Notes: a model not told the origin generated them from the letters alone. Numbered from the stretch's first letter, positions 1-7,947 are shown. The stretch is DNA of 37,434 nt from Alphaproteobacteria bacterium (GCA_028599125.1 JAQRMX010000024.1:1-37434); one strand, 5' to 3'. Made by a program: numbers and translations.

Positions 1-181
1 TGTACAGAACCTTATTTCCTACATTCAGGCCCGTAACAGAATCCTCAAATACAACATACAAAGATATCCGATCATCCAGAGCTTCATCAAAACGCAACAT
101 CCAGTAAAGAAATACAAAAACACCGGATATGACGAGCATTGAGACTAAACCGACTGAGATATAATTTGCCCTGGTTTCCAT
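1..181 (-). CDS. mlaD: MlaD-family phospholipid-binding protein, N-terminal fragment
   Basis: Sixty codons are present, read leftward from an ATG at 181 to the window edge; the rest of the gene lies outside. The fragment starts METRANYISVGL, runs into one hydrophobic segment (about residues 8-28), then shows the beginning of an MCE/MlaD domain ending in DSVTGLNVGNKVLY. That matches the usual MlaD start: a single membrane anchor followed by a periplasmic MCE domain that binds phospholipid. It follows mlaF by 72 nt on the same strand, so it is probably the third gene of an mlaE-mlaF-mlaD operon. In this family MlaD forms a ring between the inner-membrane MlaFE transporter and its periplasmic partners. 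The family call is strong despite the truncation because the motif and the context agree. Confidence 0.88.
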   Translation of the reverse strand, partial: METRANYISVGLVSMLVISGVFVFLYWMLRFDEALDDRISLYVVFEDSVTGLNVGNKVLY

Positions 182-253
182 CTGATTCCCTGCTTGCTCT
201 ACAGAAACAATCAAGCACCGGATAAAACAATTAAATCATGTCTCTGAGACCAC

Positions 254-1030
254 TTAATCCTGACCGGCACAAAACGCAGAACGCCTTCCTCGCCTACCAT
301 GAAAATAAGCATGAACCCAGGGATCATCATAACGCTGTACAAAATCAAGAGACCCCGACACAACGACACAACGATTCCCCAATACAACAACACGATCACA
401 TACAGTATACAAACTATCAAGGTCATGTGTTACCATAAACACCGAGATTCCTAAGGTCTGTCGTAATTTTGCAACTAAATTATCAAAATTAGCAGCACTA
501 ATGGGATCAAGGCCTGCTGTTGGCTCATCCAGAAGCAGAATATCAGGATCAAGAGCCAGAGCACGCGCTAAACCGGCGCGCTTGCGCATACCCCCTGAAA
601 GTTCTGAAGGAAATCTCTCGGCAACATCTTTCGGTAGACCGACCATCGCAATCCTGAGCGCCGCTAATTCATCCATCATCCACTGTGGAAGATCAAGATG
701 TTCACGCATAGGAACTTGAATATTCTGCTGTACATTCAAGGATGAAAAAAGCGCACCATCCTGGAACAAAACGCCACACCTTTGATACCTCTGACCTTGA
801 CAAGGAGACTTATCTTTTCCTTCACTATTCACAACACTTACACGGCCTGACCGCAGGGGAAGAAGACCAACAAGAGACCGCAACAGAACCGATTTGCCGC
901 AACCAGAAGTCCCGATAACACCTAGGATTTCACCACGGTAAATGTTCATATCCAGATTTTCCAATACAAGAAGATCATCAAAACCAATCGACAATTTCCT
1001 GACTTCAATTATTGTCTGATATGCTTGCAT
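254..1030 (-). CDS. mlaF: MlaF-type ABC transporter ATP-binding protein
   Basis: This 258-residue ATPase powers the Mla phospholipid transporter at the cytoplasmic face of the inner membrane. All ABC signatures are visible: Walker A GTSGCGKS (40-47), a Q-loop glutamine near 90, the signature LSGGMRKR (144-151), Walker B ILLLDEP (164-170) and the switch histidine in VTHDL (about 202). LSGGMRKR is the form typical of MlaF/Ttg2A ATPases. The ATG at 1030 lies 9 nt after the mlaE stop, so the two are almost certainly co-transcribed. The basic C-terminal tail HGRRGRR is unremarkable. The alternative, another importer ATPase, is unlikely given the adjoining MlaE and MlaD. Confidence 0.95.
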   Translation of the reverse strand: MQAYQTIIEVRKLSIGFDDLLVLENLDMNIYRGEILGVIGTSGCGKSVLLRSLVGLLPLRSGRVSVVNSEGKDKSPCQGQRYQRCGVLFQDGALFSSLNVQQNIQVPMREHLDLPQWMMDELAALRIAMVGLPKDVAERFPSELSGGMRKRAGLARALALDPDILLLDEPTAGLDPISAANFDNLVAKLRQTLGISVFMVTHDLDSLYTVCDRVVVLGNRCVVVSGSLDFVQRYDDPWVHAYFHGRRGRRSAFCAGQD

Positions 1031-1039
1031 CGCTATCGC

Positions 1040-2227
1040 CTACCAGCCGATAAAAGTGAAAAAGATCGCAAAAACACTGTCCAGAATCACCGTGAGAAAC
1101 AAACTCTTCAACACAGACAGTGTCACGTGCTGACCCAGAGAATTTGTATTATTCTCGACACTCAGACCTTCCAGACAGGCAACAATGCCAATAATCAGAG
1201 CCATAACAGGTGCTTTAAGAAGTCCGACCAGAAATGTCTTGAAATCAATCACCTCTCGCAAGCGGGAGAGATAGATATCCGACGAGATCCCGACATAATA
1301 CTCCAGAACAAGCCCGCCACCCAAAAGACACATAATGTCAGCAATGAACGCAACCAGTGGCAAAGAAAAAACAAGAGCAAGGACGCGAGGCAAGACAAGG
1401 ACGCTCATCGGATCGATCCCGATAACACGCATCGCGTCAAGCTCTTCACGCATTTTCATCGCACCAATCTCTGCAGAAAATGCGCTTCCTGAACGGCCGG
1501 CGAACATAATTACTGTAATCAGAACGCCAATTTCACGCAAAGACAGAATACCAATCAAATCAACCACAAATAATTCCGCACCAAAACGACCCAGCTGCAA
1601 CGCGCCCTGCTGAACCAGAATCCCTCCGAGCAAAAACGACATAAGAGCAACAATGGGAACGGCACGAAACCCTGCATGATCAACATGGTAAACGAAAGAC
1701 GTAAAATGGAAACGACAGGGACGAAACAGTGTCTGGATAAAAACACCCATGAAAACCCAAAAAAAACGGGCCATTGAAGCCACATCTTTTAAAATATACG
1801 AAACCGCATAGCCCAGTCTGGAAAGACAATTCAGAAAGGAAGAAAACAAGCGGGATAAAAGACCCTCCTCCCGCCTGCGCTCCTTTATCGCATCCCCCTT
1901 GTGATTGGAAGTCATAATGGTGTCAAGAAGAAGATGATGCGTAGGCTGTACATTCCCAAAACACGCTTCCAGACCGAAGCTTCGCCATTTTTCCTTCCAG
2001 GATATAAGAAGCCAGGCACCAGACACATCAAGCTGGCTCAATCCACCCAGGTCAAGGACAATCCGACATGTTGTTGCCGAAAATGAGAGCTTTTCCATTT
2101 CATCCCGCAATGGCATTAGGTAGCACAGCGTCCACTGACCCCAGGCGCGCAGCAAAAGGATAGCCCCATCACCAGACGAATCAATCTCAATTCCTGCTTC
2201 CGCTTGTTCTGACATCACATTTGACAC
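1040..2227 (-). CDS. mlaE: MlaE-type permease with N-terminal STAS domain
   Basis: This 395-residue inner-membrane permease belongs to the Mla phospholipid transporter. Residues about 12-110 look like a STAS domain (VLDLGGLSQLDVSGAW). From about 150 onward is the MlaE permease, with several hydrophobic helices and the family hallmark EIGAMKMREELDAMRVIGID. In E. coli the STAS partner MlaB is a separate small protein; here it is fused to the permease, an arrangement common in alphaproteobacteria. The reading frame opens with GTG at 2227; an in-frame ATG at 2215 is the alternative, and neither has a clear Shine-Dalgarno. It is the first gene of mlaE-mlaF-mlaD and is transcribed away from the unknown gene at 2600. 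Confidence 0.93.
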   Translation of the reverse strand: MSNVMSEQAEAGIEIDSSGDGAILLLRAWGQWTLCYLMPLRDEMEKLSFSATTCRIVLDLGGLSQLDVSGAWLLISWKEKWRSFGLEACFGNVQPTHHLLLDTIMTSNHKGDAIKERRREEGLLSRLFSSFLNCLSRLGYAVSYILKDVASMARFFWVFMGVFIQTLFRPCRFHFTSFVYHVDHAGFRAVPIVALMSFLLGGILVQQGALQLGRFGAELFVVDLIGILSLREIGVLITVIMFAGRSGSAFSAEIGAMKMREELDAMRVIGIDPMSVLVLPRVLALVFSLPLVAFIADIMCLLGGGLVLEYYVGISSDIYLSRLREVIDFKTFLVGLLKAPVMALIIGIVACLEGLSVENNTNSLGQHVTLSVLKSLFLTVILDSVFAIFFTFIGW

Positions 2228-2414
2228 AGGGTTCTCAAAGCTCCGGCACTCTAACCTGAATCATCGCCGGAAACCGCTGGACGCTATCACAGGCAGTACA
2301 AATAAAATTAATAAAACACATTGTAAAAAGATCAGAAATTTCAACCATTACAAGTTCCGTAACACACTGATTCAGTCAGGCACAAGAAAGATAGGAACAA
2401 GAGAGAAAAATCCC

Positions 2415-2463
2415 GTCAGGGTGCATTATCCCCACCTCTTCATAAACCCTGACAGAACGGACT
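2415..2463 (-). terminator. Inverted repeat with T-run on the minus strand (weak)
   Basis: GTCAGGGT at 2415-2422 is fully complementary to ACCCTGAC at 2456-2463, giving an 8-bp stem around a 33-nt loop. Read on the minus strand, the stem is followed by GGGATTTTT. It lies about 190 bp upstream of mlaE, in the leader position rather than after a gene. It could be an attenuator-like element, the end of an unseen short transcript, or chance. The large loop argues against a strong intrinsic terminator. Confidence 0.25.
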
Positions 2464-2509
2464 AAAAAAGAAAAAAATGTATGCTACAAGAATAACGAAT
2501 AGGAGTCGT

Positions 2510-2554
2510 ATGTCCACGTACAGTGCTCACAAAGTGGAGGTGAACCTATCATGA
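2510..2554 (+). CDS. Mini-ORF 1 in the leader of the unknown gene at 2600
   Basis: ATG at 2510 is preceded by AGGAG (2501-2505) and opens a 14-codon frame (MSTYSAHKVEVNLS) that ends at TGA 2552-2554. An in-frame ATG at 2477 would lengthen it to 25 codons. Its stop overlaps the start of the next mini-ORF as ATGA, the classic geometry of translational coupling. No family is recognisable. It may be a regulatory leader peptide or chance. Confidence 0.3.
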   Translation: MSTYSAHKVEVNLS

Positions 2555-2595
2555 AATGTGCAGCAAGTCACGATGACAGATACAGCCAGGAGTAG
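2551..2595 (+). CDS. Mini-ORF 2, coupled to mini-ORF 1 and to the gene at 2600
   Basis: ATG at 2551 overlaps the stop of mini-ORF 1 and has a strong Shine-Dalgarno (GGAGGTGA, 2536-2543) at a spacing of 7 nt. It encodes 14 residues (MKCAASHDDRYSQE) and stops at TAG 2593-2595. Its last codons (CAG GAG) contain the AGGAG that serves the ATG at 2600. Ribosomes leaving this ORF would sit at the start of the downstream gene. No homology is recognised. Confidence 0.3.
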   Translation: MKCAASHDDRYSQE

Positions 2596-2599
2596 ATAG

Positions 2600-3649
2600 A
2601 TGGATAAATATTCCTCACAGGTAGAGGAGAGCTATCATGCCATTGAAGCCGCAGTGATGGAAACATCACGGGGGCGTTGGTTCCTTGCAGAATTTTCCAG
2701 GCGCAACCGCAGTGCTGATACAGACATGCTGATGGAAGCAATTTCCAGACTCCAGACCGTCATCATAGACAGCCAAACGGAAAAAAGTGTGGAACGGTTG
2801 AATGATGATCTCAACAAAATTCTTCCTCTCATTGCGCAAGCACGCCAGGAAATCGTGACAATACAAGAGAGCAACAGGAAAGAAGAACAACTGGTAAAAT
2901 CTTCAGGATTTTTCAAAAAAATAGACCCGGTCAACGGAGAAGAGAGAGAAAATAAACAGGCGTCCCGTTACAGACATCAGGATTTCGCTTTTTCCTCTTT
3001 AGCTGTCATGCCCCCTGAGCTGGCCTTGAATCAAACTCAGGAAGCAAGTGAAAGGCTAGATCTTATTGAAAAGCGTCTCAAAACTATTATAGAAAGTATG
3101 GGGCAATTCAGGACTCAAACTGAAAGACACAAAAAAAACAGGGAAAGTAAACCTGGCTCTATCCTACCTCCCGTAATCGTGGCTCCTTCTGAAATCCTCA
3201 AATCTTCATCTTCTCATAGGATATCCCAACGTCCCCGACCAGATGACGTGGCACCTGAGGAAAAAAACAAACAGCAAGCCGTTTTCAGAAAGGAACATGA
3301 AAGCAGGGAGCATGGACATCATTCCTCCGTACCTATTCAAAAAGACCAAAACCTCTTTTATTTTAATGAATTACGTCAAAATAATCAGGCTTACCTCCAG
3401 CTCTTCAGTGATTCTTCAGAAACCCCAGACCGAACGCCCCGGACACCAGATAGGATATCATCTACCCCTGTTCAGAGAAGAAACGTCCCCTCCCTTGCAA
3501 AAATTGAAGAAACAAAACAGAAACCTCTTGCCGCTGAAAATATGCAGCGAGAAAGCCGTCTGTCTTCAGAAGATGAAGACGTCGTTCCAGCTAGAAAAAT
3601 CGGACAAGAATGCCTTTCTAAAATCCAGTATATAGCGCTATTCAGCTGA
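2600..3649 (+). CDS. Conserved alphaproteobacterial protein of unknown function
   Basis: This 349-residue soluble protein has no signal peptide or membrane segment. The ATG at 2600 has AGGAG at 2588-2592, 7 nt upstream. The first 95 residues or so look folded and mostly helical, with the core AAVMETSRGRWFLAEFSRRN followed by a segment starting RSADTDMLMEAI. I recognise this block as recurring at the N-terminus of uncharacterised alphaproteobacterial proteins, but I cannot name a function. Residues about 95-340 are rich in Lys, Glu, Gln, Ser and Pro and look disordered, so the protein is probably a short helical module with a long flexible tail. It stands alone, divergent from mlaE and convergent with prfB. 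Confidence 0.75.
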   Translation: MDKYSSQVEESYHAIEAAVMETSRGRWFLAEFSRRNRSADTDMLMEAISRLQTVIIDSQTEKSVERLNDDLNKILPLIAQARQEIVTIQESNRKEEQLVKSSGFFKKIDPVNGEERENKQASRYRHQDFAFSSLAVMPPELALNQTQEASERLDLIEKRLKTIIESMGQFRTQTERHKKNRESKPGSILPPVIVAPSEILKSSSSHRISQRPRPDDVAPEEKNKQQAVFRKEHESREHGHHSSVPIQKDQNLFYFNELRQNNQAYLQLFSDSSETPDRTPRTPDRISSTPVQRRNVPSLAKIEETKQKPLAAENMQRESRLSSEDEDVVPARKIGQECLSKIQYIALFS

Positions 3650-3790
3650 TTCTTTCATTATTTGCCACACAGAACCACCAGACACGCATAATCATCAGAG
3701 GAAAACAAAAATTGCTGGAAACAGGGAAAAAGGAAAACATGCCCCTGACCATCAAATCAAAGGAAGAAGGCCGCTTCGTTCCGTCTCGCA

Positions 3791-3946
3791 TCAAAAAGGG
3801 TCAAAAAATAAATTCATCATCAGGAAAAAATCAGAAAAAATCGCGATATCCAAAAGAAAAATAAGGACGGCCAGATAAAAAACAAGAAAAGGAAAAATCA
3901 TCCGGATAGACAGATCCAACCCGCTCTGTCTCAACTGTTTTTTCAT
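3791..3946 (-). CDS. Possible 51-residue membrane protein coupled to prfB
   Basis: An ATG at 3946 sits 1 nt after the prfB stop (TGA-A-ATG), with GGGG about 5 nt upstream inside the last prfB codons. It opens 51 codons. The product starts MKKQLRQSGLDLSIR and then carries one long hydrophobic stretch (about residues 16-48, rich in Phe, Leu and Ile), as expected for a single-span or hairpin membrane protein with a basic cytoplasmic N-terminus. The spacing suggests translation coupled to prfB. No family is recognised and the bases are AT-rich, so a chance hydrophobic frame is possible. If it is not real, 3650-3947 is simply noncoding. Confidence 0.35.
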   Translation of the reverse strand: MKKQLRQSGLDLSIRMIFPFLVFYLAVLIFLLDIAIFSDFFLMMNLFFDPF

Positions 3947-3947
3947 T

Positions 3948-5049
3948 TCATCCCCGGATACGTGATGAAAGAGCTGCGGAAATAAAAATATCAATCTCAC
4001 CATCAAGCACACTCTGAGGATTCGTACTTTCAACTCCGGTACGCAAATCCTTAACGAGTTGGTAAGGCTGCAGGACGTAAGATCTTATCTGATGTCCCCA
4101 GCCAATGTCTTTTTTTGATTCCGCGATTTCTGCCGCTTCAGACTCTCTCAATTCAACTTCCCGCTCATACAGTCTGGCACGTAACATAGACCAAGCCGTT
4201 GCACGATTTTTGTGCTGAGAGCGCTGATTTTGACATTGGACCACAATCCCGGTCGGAATATGTGTAAAACGTACGGCGCTGTCGGTCTTGTTCACATGCT
4301 GCCCCCCTGCACCGCTTGCGCGATACGTATCCGTACGGACATCACTTTCGTTAATTTCAATAGAAATCGAATCATCGACTACAGGGTAGACCCAGACACT
4401 CGCGAAACTTGTGTGACGACGCGCACCGGAATCAAAAGGAGAAATGCGAACCAGACGATGAATACCAGATTCCATCCTCAACCAACCATGGGCATTAAGA
4501 CCCTTAACAAGCAGGGTCGCAGATTTAATCCCGGCTTCCTCACCGGGATTAAACTCTATAATCTCTGTCTTGTAACCAGATCGCTCCGCCCAGCGAATAT
4601 ACATGGAAAAAAGCATACGAGCCCAATCCTGGCTCTCCGTACCCCCGGCACCGGGATGGATTTCAAGATATGTATCGTTAGCGTCAACCTCCCCCGACAG
4701 CAACGACTTGATCCTGTACGAAAATGCCTCTTTCTCAAGCAAACGCAGAGCAAGGAGCGCATCATCAAAGACCTCCTCATTTCCCTCGTTTTCAGCAAGT
4801 TCAATCAGGGAAACTTGATCTGCAAGTTGATGACTGAGCTCGTGACATGCAGAAACATTATCTTCCAGAGATTGACGCTCCTGCATAATCTCCCGAGCAG
4901 CAACAGTATCGTCCCAGAAACCCGTCTCTTCAATCCTTGAATTCAATTCCGCAAGGCGAATACAAGCAGTATCGAAATCAAAAATGCCTCCTCAGGAGTT
5001 CAATAGACTCCTTGATCTCGTGAATCAGTAACCGTACCTCTGCACGCAT
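3948..5049 (-). CDS. prfB: Peptide chain release factor 2 (programmed +1 frameshift)
   Basis: RF2 releases finished proteins at UGA and UAA codons. The gene starts at ATG 5049, with GGGAG at 5057-5061 seven nt upstream. It reads 23 codons (MRAEVRLLIHEI...RRHF) and hits an in-frame TGA at 4978-4980. It continues in the +1 frame from GAT at 4979 to the stop at 3948, giving 366 residues, against 365 in E. coli. After the shift it reads DFDTACIRLAEL, then the normal RF2 sequence, including the anticodon-like SPF (about 203-205) and the catalytic GGQ (about 248-250). Annotation without the frameshift would give a false start near 4946 and lose the N-terminal 34 residues. It lies downstream of mrcA on the same strand. 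Confidence 0.96.
4977..4992 (-). promoter_or_regulatory. RF2 autoregulatory frameshift site
   Basis: On the coding strand this reads AGGAGG-CAT-TTT-TGA-T. AGGAGG (4987-4992) is an internal Shine-Dalgarno-like stimulator, 6 nt from the UGA, the same spacing as E. coli AGGGGG-UAUCUU-UGA. The slippery codon is UUU instead of CUU; sliding one base forward re-pairs tRNA-Phe perfectly with UUU. In this family low RF2 makes ribosomes pause at UGA and shift frame, so RF2 controls its own level. Confidence 0.93.
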
Positions 5050-5144
5050 GTCCCATCTCCCTTTGTCAGCTACATATTCCCCCTACGAAAAAAAGGAAAA
5101 ATGAAGACCTTACCTATAAGTTTGCCTGTAAGAAAGCATTTTTC

Positions 5145-5160
5145 TCTCTACCATTAGAGA
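5145..5160 (-). other. Short hairpin after mrcA
   Basis: TCTCTA (5145-5150) and TAGAGA (5155-5160) form a perfect 6-bp stem around a 4-nt loop, 36 nt beyond the mrcA stop. On the minus strand it is followed by GAAAAATGC, not a T-run, so it is not a standard intrinsic terminator. It may stabilise or process an mrcA-prfB transcript. Nothing else is evident in the 146 bp between mrcA and prfB. Confidence 0.25.
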
Positions 5161-5195
5161 CCGTTCCGGAACCATCAGGCCTTCCATAACAGCGT

Positions 5196-7661
5196 TCAGT
5201 AAAGCCCCCCACTCCCGGATGAAATTGAACGGGGCTCCCCGTTTATTGACCCCGGTGCATTATTATTCCACCCCTCCGGATCTGTGTAACCAATCATTGA
5301 ATGCTGATCGGGCGGTGCCTCCCCAGGTTTAAAAGCCTCCATAATCGCATTCCTGTCATTGATCCGTGCTTTCAAGCCCGTTTCAACATTCACACGAAAT
5401 AACTGAATACCAGAAGGCACCGGAAAAGGTACAGCAGGTTTGTCAGCAAGAAACAATGACATAAAATCCCTGAAGATCGGCGCAGCAATCCGCCCACCGG
5501 TTGCCCCTCTCCCCATGGAACGCGGCTTGTCGTAACCCACAAATACGCCGACAGCAAGCTCCGGTGAATAGCCGACAAACCAAGCATCACGCTCTCCGTT
5601 TGTCGTCCCTGTTTTCCCCGCTATGGGCCGTTTGATCGCTCGGACAATAGAACCGGTTCCCCTCCGAATAACACCCTCCAAAATAGACGTTACCTGATAG
5701 CTGGTATAGGGGCTGATAATCCGAGGACGGTGATCAATGATCACGGGCTCATTCTGACCTGTCCACGACTCTGCTGCACAGCCCTGACATTCACGCTCAT
5801 CATGACGATAGATTGTGTTTCCCCATCTGTCCTGAATCCGGTCAATCAAGGTCGGCGTAACCTTCTTACCCCCATTATCAAGCATGGCATAAGCTGCTGT
5901 CAAGCGAAGCACTGTTGTTTCTCCGGCACCAAGAGACATGGCTAAAAAAGGCAACAGGTTATCATAAATACCGAAGCGTTTTGCATATTCAGAGACCAGA
6001 GGCATCCCAATATCTTTCGCCAAACGCACAGTCATAACATTTCTTGATTTTTCAACACCACGCCTGAGCGTCGAGGGCCCGAAGAAGGTCCGACTGTAAT
6101 TCCGGGGGCGCCATATCTCAAGGCCGGGCCCCTGATCGATTTCAACCGGGGCATCCATCACGATACTTGATGGCGTATAGCCATTATCAAGAGCGGCAGC
6201 ATAGACAAAAGGCTTGAAGGCGGAGCCGGGTTGGCGCATTGCCTGAGTTGCCCGATTAAACTGGCTTCCATCGTAGGAAAATCCACCCACCATAGCCTTT
6301 ACACGGCCCGTATGTGGGTCGATTGCAACAAGGGCTCCTTCAATTTCGGGAATCTGCATCAATTCCCATTCACCTCCTTTACCCTCTGGCGCAACGTAAA
6401 TAACATCACCAACACTTAAAACATTGTTTATATTCGCTTTTTTCTTATCTTTTTTCTTTCTGGTCCAAGCGATCCCCTTATGATCAAGCCGGATTTTGAC
6501 AGACCCTTCTTTCTTTTTATTTCCATATTGGAATTGGGAAGACGCAGACGGACGCAGCCCGATCTCAGCAAAATTCCTGTTTACTTCAAGAACAATCCCC
6601 ATGCGCCAGGGATTAATATCGTTGAGCATCCGCACTTGAAGAAGAGTTCTGCCCCACTCGTCGTCAACACGGATTCGGTCAACAGGACCGCGCCAACCTT
6701 TGCTCCGATCAATAGAAATCAAGCCTTTAATCAGAACATTACGTGCAATAATCTGCATTTTGGGATCAAGTGTAGTCCGGACTGAAAGCCCTCCCTCATA
6801 GAGCTTTCGCTCGCCATACATGGCGTAAATGATACGACGAACCTCTTCTGTAAAATAACCAGCAGCAAATGTGCTGGGGTCTACGGAATGGAGTTTAACG
6901 CCGAGCGGCAAGCCCTTGGCGCGCTCTGATTCTTCAAGCGAGATAAACCCGTTACTATACATACGATCAAGAACCCAATTACGCCTCATCTTTGCTTGCA
7001 TGGGATGGCGGAAAGGGTGATAATTATTGGGAGCTTTCGGAAGAGCCGCAAGATAGGCCATTTCGTGAAAATCAAGTTCGAAGACCCCTTTCCCAAAATA
7101 TTTAAGTGCCGAAGCCGCAACACCATAAGAACCAAGACCCAGATAAATTTCATTAAGGTAAAGCTCAAGAATTTTATCCTTACTGAAAGCCTGCTCAATC
7201 TTTAGGGCAAGAAGAATTTCTCTCAGCTTACGTTTGTAGGAAAGCTCGTTCGTTAACAGGAAATTCTTCGCAACCTGCTGGGTAATTGTTGAAGCCCCTA
7301 TAGGTCGACGCCCGGATTTCAGATTCTGAACATTGAAGATAAACGCCGCCAGAATGCTTTCATAGTCGATCCCCGGATGCTGATAAAATTTCTTGTCTTC
7401 CGAAGATAAAAACGCCTGAATCAGACTCTCAGGGACTGAGCTGATCGGAAGATAAAGGCGGCGCTCTGTTGCATACTCTCCCAACAGGCTGCCGTCAGCA
7501 GCATGTATTCTGGTCATAACAGGCGGTTCGTAAATAGAAAGTTGCTGATAATCAGGAAGATCCTTTGAAATCCACAGGAGTAAATATCCCCCCCCGTAAG
7601 AGACAAGAGCACTTGCTAAAACCAGCCATGAGAAAAAAAAACTGATGAAACGCCGTAGCAT
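5196..7661 (-). CDS. mrcA: Penicillin-binding protein 1A (transglycosylase/transpeptidase)
   Basis: This bifunctional class A PBP polymerises lipid II into glycan and cross-links the peptides at the outer face of the inner membrane. The start is taken as ATG 7661, because the frame's upstream codon is TTG; that gives 821 residues. Positions below are within 1 residue. An N-terminal anchor spans about 7-32. The GT51 domain shows SSEDKKFYQHPGID (catalytic Glu near 89), GASTITQQ (about 123-130) and a KDKILELYLNEIYLG segment. An OB-like insert (about 325-440) includes a very basic KKKDKKK stretch. The transpeptidase shows SAFK (nucleophile Ser near 481), SRN (about 540-542) and KTGTT (about 684-688). 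It sits between amiC and prfB, an order also seen in other alphaproteobacteria. Confidence 0.97.
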   Translation of the reverse strand: MLRRFISFFFSWLVLASALVSYGGGYLLLWISKDLPDYQQLSIYEPPVMTRIHAADGSLLGEYATERRLYLPISSVPESLIQAFLSSEDKKFYQHPGIDYESILAAFIFNVQNLKSGRRPIGASTITQQVAKNFLLTNELSYKRKLREILLALKIEQAFSKDKILELYLNEIYLGLGSYGVAASALKYFGKGVFELDFHEMAYLAALPKAPNNYHPFRHPMQAKMRRNWVLDRMYSNGFISLEESERAKGLPLGVKLHSVDPSTFAAGYFTEEVRRIIYAMYGERKLYEGGLSVRTTLDPKMQIIARNVLIKGLISIDRSKGWRGPVDRIRVDDEWGRTLLQVRMLNDINPWRMGIVLEVNRNFAEIGLRPSASSQFQYGNKKKEGSVKIRLDHKGIAWTRKKKDKKKANINNVLSVGDVIYVAPEGKGGEWELMQIPEIEGALVAIDPHTGRVKAMVGGFSYDGSQFNRATQAMRQPGSAFKPFVYAAALDNGYTPSSIVMDAPVEIDQGPGLEIWRPRNYSRTFFGPSTLRRGVEKSRNVMTVRLAKDIGMPLVSEYAKRFGIYDNLLPFLAMSLGAGETTVLRLTAAYAMLDNGGKKVTPTLIDRIQDRWGNTIYRHDERECQGCAAESWTGQNEPVIIDHRPRIISPYTSYQVTSILEGVIRRGTGSIVRAIKRPIAGKTGTTNGERDAWFVGYSPELAVGVFVGYDKPRSMGRGATGGRIAAPIFRDFMSLFLADKPAVPFPVPSGIQLFRVNVETGLKARINDRNAIMEAFKPGEAPPDQHSMIGYTDPEGWNNNAPGSINGEPRSISSGSGGLY

Positions 7662-7796
7662 CAAAAAATCTGCCTGTACCGATTAAAATAACATAGATCC
7701 GCAACACGGAAATAAAAAGCCACGCTGCAATGAAACTTAACACTCTGTCAACTACACAAAAAGCAGGCAAAAATACCTATGAAATAATAAACATAA

Positions 7797-7853
7797 ATTC
7801 GTGAAAAATACCATAAAAATTCGTGAAAGAACTATAGGATATGATTCGTGAAA
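7797..7853. repeat. Three direct repeats ATTCGTGAAA upstream of mrcA
   Basis: The 10-mer ATTCGTGAAA occurs exactly at 7797-7806, 7819-7828 and 7844-7853, with start-to-start spacings of 22 and 25 bp. The first two share a wider context, CATAAA(AA)TTCGTGAAA. They lie 136-192 bp upstream of the mrcA start, in the 286-bp gap between amiC and mrcA. On the mrcA strand the motif is TTTCACGAAT. Near-helical spacing of identical half-sites is typical of cooperative regulator binding, but I cannot name a regulator. Confidence 0.6.
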
Positions 7854-7898
7854 CTAGATATTTTTACCACCGGTGTCATGGATTTTCTCTTCTCAAAA

Positions 7899-7913
7899 CG
7901 CTTCATAAAAGCG
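7899..7913 (-). terminator. Possible weak terminator after amiC
   Basis: On the minus strand CGCTT-TTATG-AAGCG forms a 5-bp stem with a 5-nt loop, followed by TTTT. It lies about 35 nt beyond the amiC stop. The short stem and T4 tail make it weak. If functional, mrcA would depend on its own promoter in the gap that holds the ATTCGTGAAA repeats. Confidence 0.35.
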
Positions 7914-7947
7914 ACCCATTCTCACAGATCTGGACCTAGATAATCTC

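Noticed and set aside
3739-3864. 41-codon plus-strand frame after the unknown gene (MPLTIKSKEEGRFVPSRIKK...)
   Set aside because: It has AAGGA only 4 nt upstream, is Lys-rich translation of A-rich DNA, and overlaps the slightly better supported minus-strand ORF coupled to prfB. It is kept only as a possibility.
4212-4940. 242-codon plus-strand frame opposite prfB
   Set aside because: It is fully antisense to the conserved RF2 body, has a basic low-information composition and no Shine-Dalgarno; it is a shadow of the prfB codon pattern.
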